This document shows, piece by piece, positions 5,637-5,688 of a stretch of DNA of 5,688 bases (position 1 is its first letter; each line of letters opens with the position of its first letter). Source of the stretch: Lachnoclostridium sp. UBA6475 (lineage in GTDB: Bacteria > Bacillota > Clostridia > Lachnospirales > Lachnospiraceae); NCBI GenBank assembly GCA_002435545.1, contig DJNB01000078.1, positions 1 through 5,688 on the forward strand, read 5' to 3'. Position numbers and translations under genes: made by a program. The notes under the pieces were generated by a model, which saw only the letters and a program-made list of their open reading frames with translations, ran no database searches and had not been told where the DNA came from.

Positions 5637-5671
5637 TATGATTGTAGTATTTGAAACCCAGTATTATTTTG

Positions 5672-5683
5672 CCGGTTCACCGG
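5672..5683. repeat. Short perfect inverted repeat near the window edge
   Basis: CCGGT-TC-ACCGG is a 5-bp inverted repeat with a 2-base centre. It is GC-rich within an AT-rich stretch, upstream of the PRTase-like gene. No T-run follows on the minus strand, so it is not a convincing terminator for a gene entering from the right. Function unknown; it may simply be coding sequence of a truncated neighbour. Confidence 0.3.
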
Positions 5684-5688
5684 TAGCA

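Noticed and set aside
5624..5680. Extension of the PRTase-like protein to the GTG at 5680 (19 extra residues)
   Set aside because: It would bury a strong Shine-Dalgarno placed correctly for the ATG at 5623, and the extra residues do not look like part of the fold.
5664..5687. Possible C-terminal end (ATGEPAK then TAA) of a minus-strand gene entering from the right
   Set aside because: Only seven codons are visible, too few to support a gene, and other frames are also open to the edge. It remains possible and could explain the missing promoter of the PRTase-like gene.

Overview
The window looks like chromosomal DNA from an anaerobic Firmicute, most likely a Lachnospiraceae-type Clostridium relative. 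This is inferred from moderate-to-low GC, strong AGGAGG-type ribosome binding sites, extended -10 promoters (TGnTATACT, TGnTATCAT), a stand-alone flavodiiron oxygen/NO reductase, and protein sequences that read like that family. No rRNA or other species marker is present. I see no tRNA, CRISPR array, insertion sequence or phage gene.

Layout. At 1-528 (+) is the 3' part of a YfbR-like HD-domain 5'-deoxynucleotidase, cut by the window edge. A promoter at about 547-575 then drives a large gene at 628-2646 (+). This is the standout of the window: one 672-residue polypeptide made of an SGNH/GDSL esterase, about 165 residues of Glu/Arg/Lys/Ala helix with an 8/9-residue period, an acidic low-complexity linker, and a complete maltose/galactoside-type O-acetyltransferase (left-handed beta-helix). 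It converges on tyrA (2728-3588, -), encoding a short prephenate/arogenate dehydrogenase, with an intrinsic terminator in the 81-bp gap. tyrA is divergent from an FprA-type flavodiiron protein gene (3739-4905, +). Their 150-bp intergenic region holds two back-to-back promoters and a direct and an inverted repeat that may be operators. The flavodiiron gene converges on a phosphoribosyltransferase-like gene (4982-5623, -) across a hairpin with T-rich tracts on both sides, which looks like a bidirectional terminator.

How they fit together. The genes are mostly separate transcription units with housekeeping roles: nucleotide clean-up, tyrosine synthesis, oxygen/NO defence, and a PyrE-like protein. 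They do not form an obvious pathway. Two proteins deserve attention. One is the esterase-helix-acetyltransferase fusion, which joins an apparent acetyl 'writer' and an ester 'eraser' on one probably cytoplasmic chain. The other is the PRTase-fold protein, whose PRPP loop lacks the usual acidic pair. Every intergenic stretch is under 300 bases.
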